From contig NZ_JAGKQQ010000001.1 of NCBI RefSeq assembly GCF_017939745.1, forward strand, positions 372,001 to 436,000: a stretch of DNA of 64,000 nt, written 5' to 3'. Position 1 is the first letter of the stretch; every line of letters begins with the position of its first letter. Origin of the DNA: Gemmata palustris. GTDB taxonomy: Bacteria; Planctomycetota; Planctomycetia; Gemmatales; Gemmataceae. Positions 61,961-64,000 of the stretch are shown piece by piece. The notes under the pieces were generated by a model. The model searched no databases. It worked only from the letters and a program-made list of their open reading frames with translations, and was not told where the DNA came from. The position numbers were made by a program, and so were the translations under genes.

Positions 61961-62743
61961 TTAGCGCCCGAGCGTGTCCTTGAACAGCGCGAGCATCTTC
62001 TTCCACGAGTCCTCGTCAGCGGCCTTATCGTACTTCATGCCCTTGATGTTCACCGCGTCCGCGCCCGGCACGGTGAAACTGTGAACCACGTCCTTGTACG
62101 CAACGAAATCGTACTTGGTACCGGCCTTATCGAGCGGTTCGCGGAACGCCTTGATCGAGTCTTCCGAAATGAAGGTGTCCGCGGCGCCGTGGCAGACCAG
62201 GATCTTCGGCTTGATCGCCTTTGCCTCCCCCTCGGTCGGCTTCGGGAACGCCGCGTGGAACGTGGCGACCGCCTTCAGGTCGGCCCCGGTGTACGCGAGC
62301 TGCAAACACGTACTGCCCCCGAAGCAGTAGCCGATGGCCGCGATCTTGTCGCCGTCCACGTTCGGCTGGCCCTTGAGTTGCTTCAACCCGGCCTCCGCGC
62401 GCCCGCGCCACACCTTCACGTTCTCGCGGACCAGCCCGGTCATCTTGCGAGCGTCGTCCGGGTGCTCGGTCGTCTTGCCGTCGCCGTACATGTCTACCGC
62501 GAATGCCACGTAGCCGAGTTCCGCGAGCTTCTTGCACCGGTCCTTCGCGTAGTCGTTTAGCCCCCACCACTCGTGAACGACGAGCACGCCGGGGCGCTTC
62601 TCCTTCACCGCGTCGTCGTAGGCCAAGAAGCCCTTCAGTTTCACGCCATCGAACTCGTAGTCGATCACCTTCGTGACGACCGCGGCTTGAGAAGCCCCCG
62701 CGGTCAGTACGATGGCCGCCATCGCGATCAGGCTCCGAAACAT
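61961..62743 (-). CDS. Dienelactone hydrolase family protein
   Basis: A 260-residue exported alpha/beta hydrolase. Signal peptide MFRSLIAMAAIVLTAGASQA. The catalytic triad is visible: Cys in IGYCFGGSTCLQLA (about residue 134), Asp in CHGAADTFISEDSI (about 184) and His in DVVHSFTVPGAD (about 216). It also has LVVHEWWGLNDYAKDRCK. DLH enzymes open lactone rings; the periplasmic forms in this family have unknown substrates. Confidence 0.88.
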   Translation of the reverse strand: MFRSLIAMAAIVLTAGASQAAVVTKVIDYEFDGVKLKGFLAYDDAVKEKRPGVLVVHEWWGLNDYAKDRCKKLAELGYVAFAVDMYGDGKTTEHPDDARKMTGLVRENVKVWRGRAEAGLKQLKGQPNVDGDKIAAIGYCFGGSTCLQLAYTGADLKAVATFHAAFPKPTEGEAKAIKPKILVCHGAADTFISEDSIKAFREPLDKAGTKYDFVAYKDVVHSFTVPGADAVNIKGMKYDKAADEDSWKKMLALFKDTLGR

Positions 62744-62791
62744 GGTGCGCTACTCCGTTGGGAAATGGGCCGGATCATTGTACGCGATAGG

Positions 62792-64000
62792 TCAGACCCG
62801 CCAGCGCGGACCCAAAAGCGCACTTCGCCAGACCCTCACGCACCCTTCACACGCGCGCAAAGCGAGCACGCGCACCACCGGCCCCGCGAGGTACATGAAC
62901 CCCAGCGCGAAAGCAGCGAGTCGCGCGTAGTCCTGCCAGACCAGCGCTTTATGCACCACGAACGGGAGCCACAGCGCCGAGCACTCGGGGACGTACCACG
63001 TCAGGTACTCGAACTCGAACTCGTTCGCCCAGTACCGTTCCATCCCGTAGCCCTGAAAAACAATCCCGTTCACCCCGACCCAGCACGACAGCGCGACCGC
63101 GAGCAGTACGAAGACATTGGCCCATGTGGACCGCGTTTCCGCGCGCGCGGTCCAGCGCGCGAGCACGAGGGAAGCGGGCAGCGCGGCGAACAGAAAGAAC
63201 CGCGGCCCCCACACCGCACCGCCGTACCAGGCCCACCAGCGCGAATAGACCAGCACCAATCCCAACACGACCGCGACCCACGTGCGGTACACGAGCCGCG
63301 CGCGATCTTCCTGCGCGCCCCTCGGCCCCTCCTCGGGGTACCGCGCGAACAAACCCGGCGCGAAAAACACTAACCCCTTACCGAACGAGAACAGGATCGA
63401 GAGCAGCCCGAAAAAGAACGGGTAGCTGAAATCCGGGAGCCCGGAGTACGGCAGCACGGTACGGTTCCCCGCCTCGGTCACGTACCCGCCGTCGAGCGGG
63501 TCACCGCGCCGGAGGTAGTTTTCGAGCACGATCAGTGCGGCGGCGAGTGCCGGCACCGCGAAGTACCGCAACCGGCGCTCGTACCAGACCAGCACGCACG
63601 CGGCCGACCCGAGCCCGACCGCGGACGCGGGCACGTTCGCCGTACCCACCGCGCACAGCGCAGCGCCCAACCACGCGCGCCACCCGCGCCGCGTCGCGAG
63701 GAGTGCCAGCCCCGCCCCCACGCAGACCACGTGAAACACTTCCGCGAAGAAACCCATTACGTGCCAGGGAAACATGCTGCCGAACAACAGCAGCGCGGCG
63801 AACCGCGGCCGTTCGCGAGGTGACAAAATGGGGCGCAACACGAACCACAGCCCCCCCCCCCCCGCGAGGAACACGATGCGGTTGAACATCCACACCGTTT
63901 CCGCCGGCGCGCCGAGGGCTTCGCCCAGGTACCAAAGGGGAGTTGCCAGGACCGGGCCGACGAGCGAGTACCGTCCCCGATCGAGTGTTTCGTGGCGCAG
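62792..64000 (-). CDS. Polytopic membrane protein (partial)
   Basis: At least 402 residues, running past the window's right edge: the frame is open from 64000. It has about nine hydrophobic helices (YFAVPALAAALIVLENYLRR, AWLGAALCAVGTANVPAS, LYTWY-type loops) and the general form of a glycosyltransferase-family-C or DUF2029-like mannosyltransferase membrane protein, but no motif fixes the family. It contains a run of 13 G at 63851-63863 coding for four glycines, a slippage-prone site. The 5' end lies outside the window. Confidence 0.72.
   Translation of the reverse strand: MRHETLDRGRYSLVGPVLATPLWYLGEALGAPAETVWMFNRIVFLAGGGGLWFVLRPILSPRERPRFAALLLFGSMFPWHVMGFFAEVFHVVCVGAGLALLATRRGWRAWLGAALCAVGTANVPASAVGLGSAACVLVWYERRLRYFAVPALAAALIVLENYLRRGDPLDGGYVTEAGNRTVLPYSGLPDFSYPFFFGLLSILFSFGKGLVFFAPGLFARYPEEGPRGAQEDRARLVYRTWVAVVLGLVLVYSRWWAWYGGAVWGPRFFLFAALPASLVLARWTARAETRSTWANVFVLLAVALSCWVGVNGIVFQGYGMERYWANEFEFEYLTWYVPECSALWLPFVVHKALVWQDYARLAAFALGFMYLAGPVVRVLALRACEGCVRVWRSALLGPRWRV

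Overview
The window comes from a GC-rich planctomycete, most likely a Gemmata-type member of the Gemmataceae. The evidence is a set of lineage-typical families: a DUF1549/DUF1553 haem protein paired with a DUF1501 protein, a DUF1559 pseudopilin-like protein followed by a small lipoprotein, a DUF1580 protein, a large secreted protein with the planctomycete [11 protein letters not shown]-type N-terminal motif, and a Ser/Thr kinase with a CHAT peptidase.

Layout. 1-7.4 kb (+): cytochrome/DUF1501 pair, then two GT4 glycosyltransferases. 7.6-13.5 kb (-): a co-directional run of a selenoprotein candidate of the carboxymuconolactone decarboxylase/AhpD superfamily (in-frame TGA in a CxxU motif followed by a SECIS-like hairpin), DoxX, a hypothetical protein, a CPBP-PDZ membrane protease, a di-haem cytochrome and Mug DNA glycosylase. 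13.5-15.0 kb: dispersed repeats, an IS630 remnant, and convergent bacterioferritin and Bfd genes that share a 15-bp dyad operator.

15.06-32.77 kb: a probable integrated element bounded by a 19-bp direct repeat, with a tyrosine recombinase at its right end. It holds DUF1580 and DUF6941 proteins, two insertion sequences inserted about 35 bp apart, an operon ending in a ParB-Spo11/Topo VI-A-like fusion, a divergent ribbon-helix-helix gene over three CTAGGGGC repeats, an HTH/PIN-like toxin-antitoxin pair whose toxin carries an amber codon, a partial phage-like cassette (sigma factor, prohead protease, tape measure, chaperone-like protein) without terminase, portal or capsid, and an 800-bp control region with 12-bp-phased repeats.

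32.8-41.3 kb: a sigma-54 activator, the DUF1559 protein and lipoprotein, then a peptidoglycan-sugar salvage group (SSS symporter, MurQ-kinase fusion, GHL10 glycosidase). 41.9-49.8 kb (+): a tight three-gene operon of a collagen-like surface protein, a Ser/Thr kinase with an extracytoplasmic DUF4384 domain and a CHAT peptidase. 50-64 kb (mostly -): small zinc-ribbon genes, a PQQ-like propeller protein, a secretin-like TPR protein, an AsmA/TamB-like protein, a dienelactone hydrolase and a polytopic membrane protein cut by the window edge.

The items most worth follow-up are the selenoprotein, the ParB-Spo11 fusion with its RHH/direct-repeat control region, the paired 12-bp repeat blocks, the bfr/bfd operator and the kinase-CHAT operon. 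All family calls are from reading the sequence; no database search was run.
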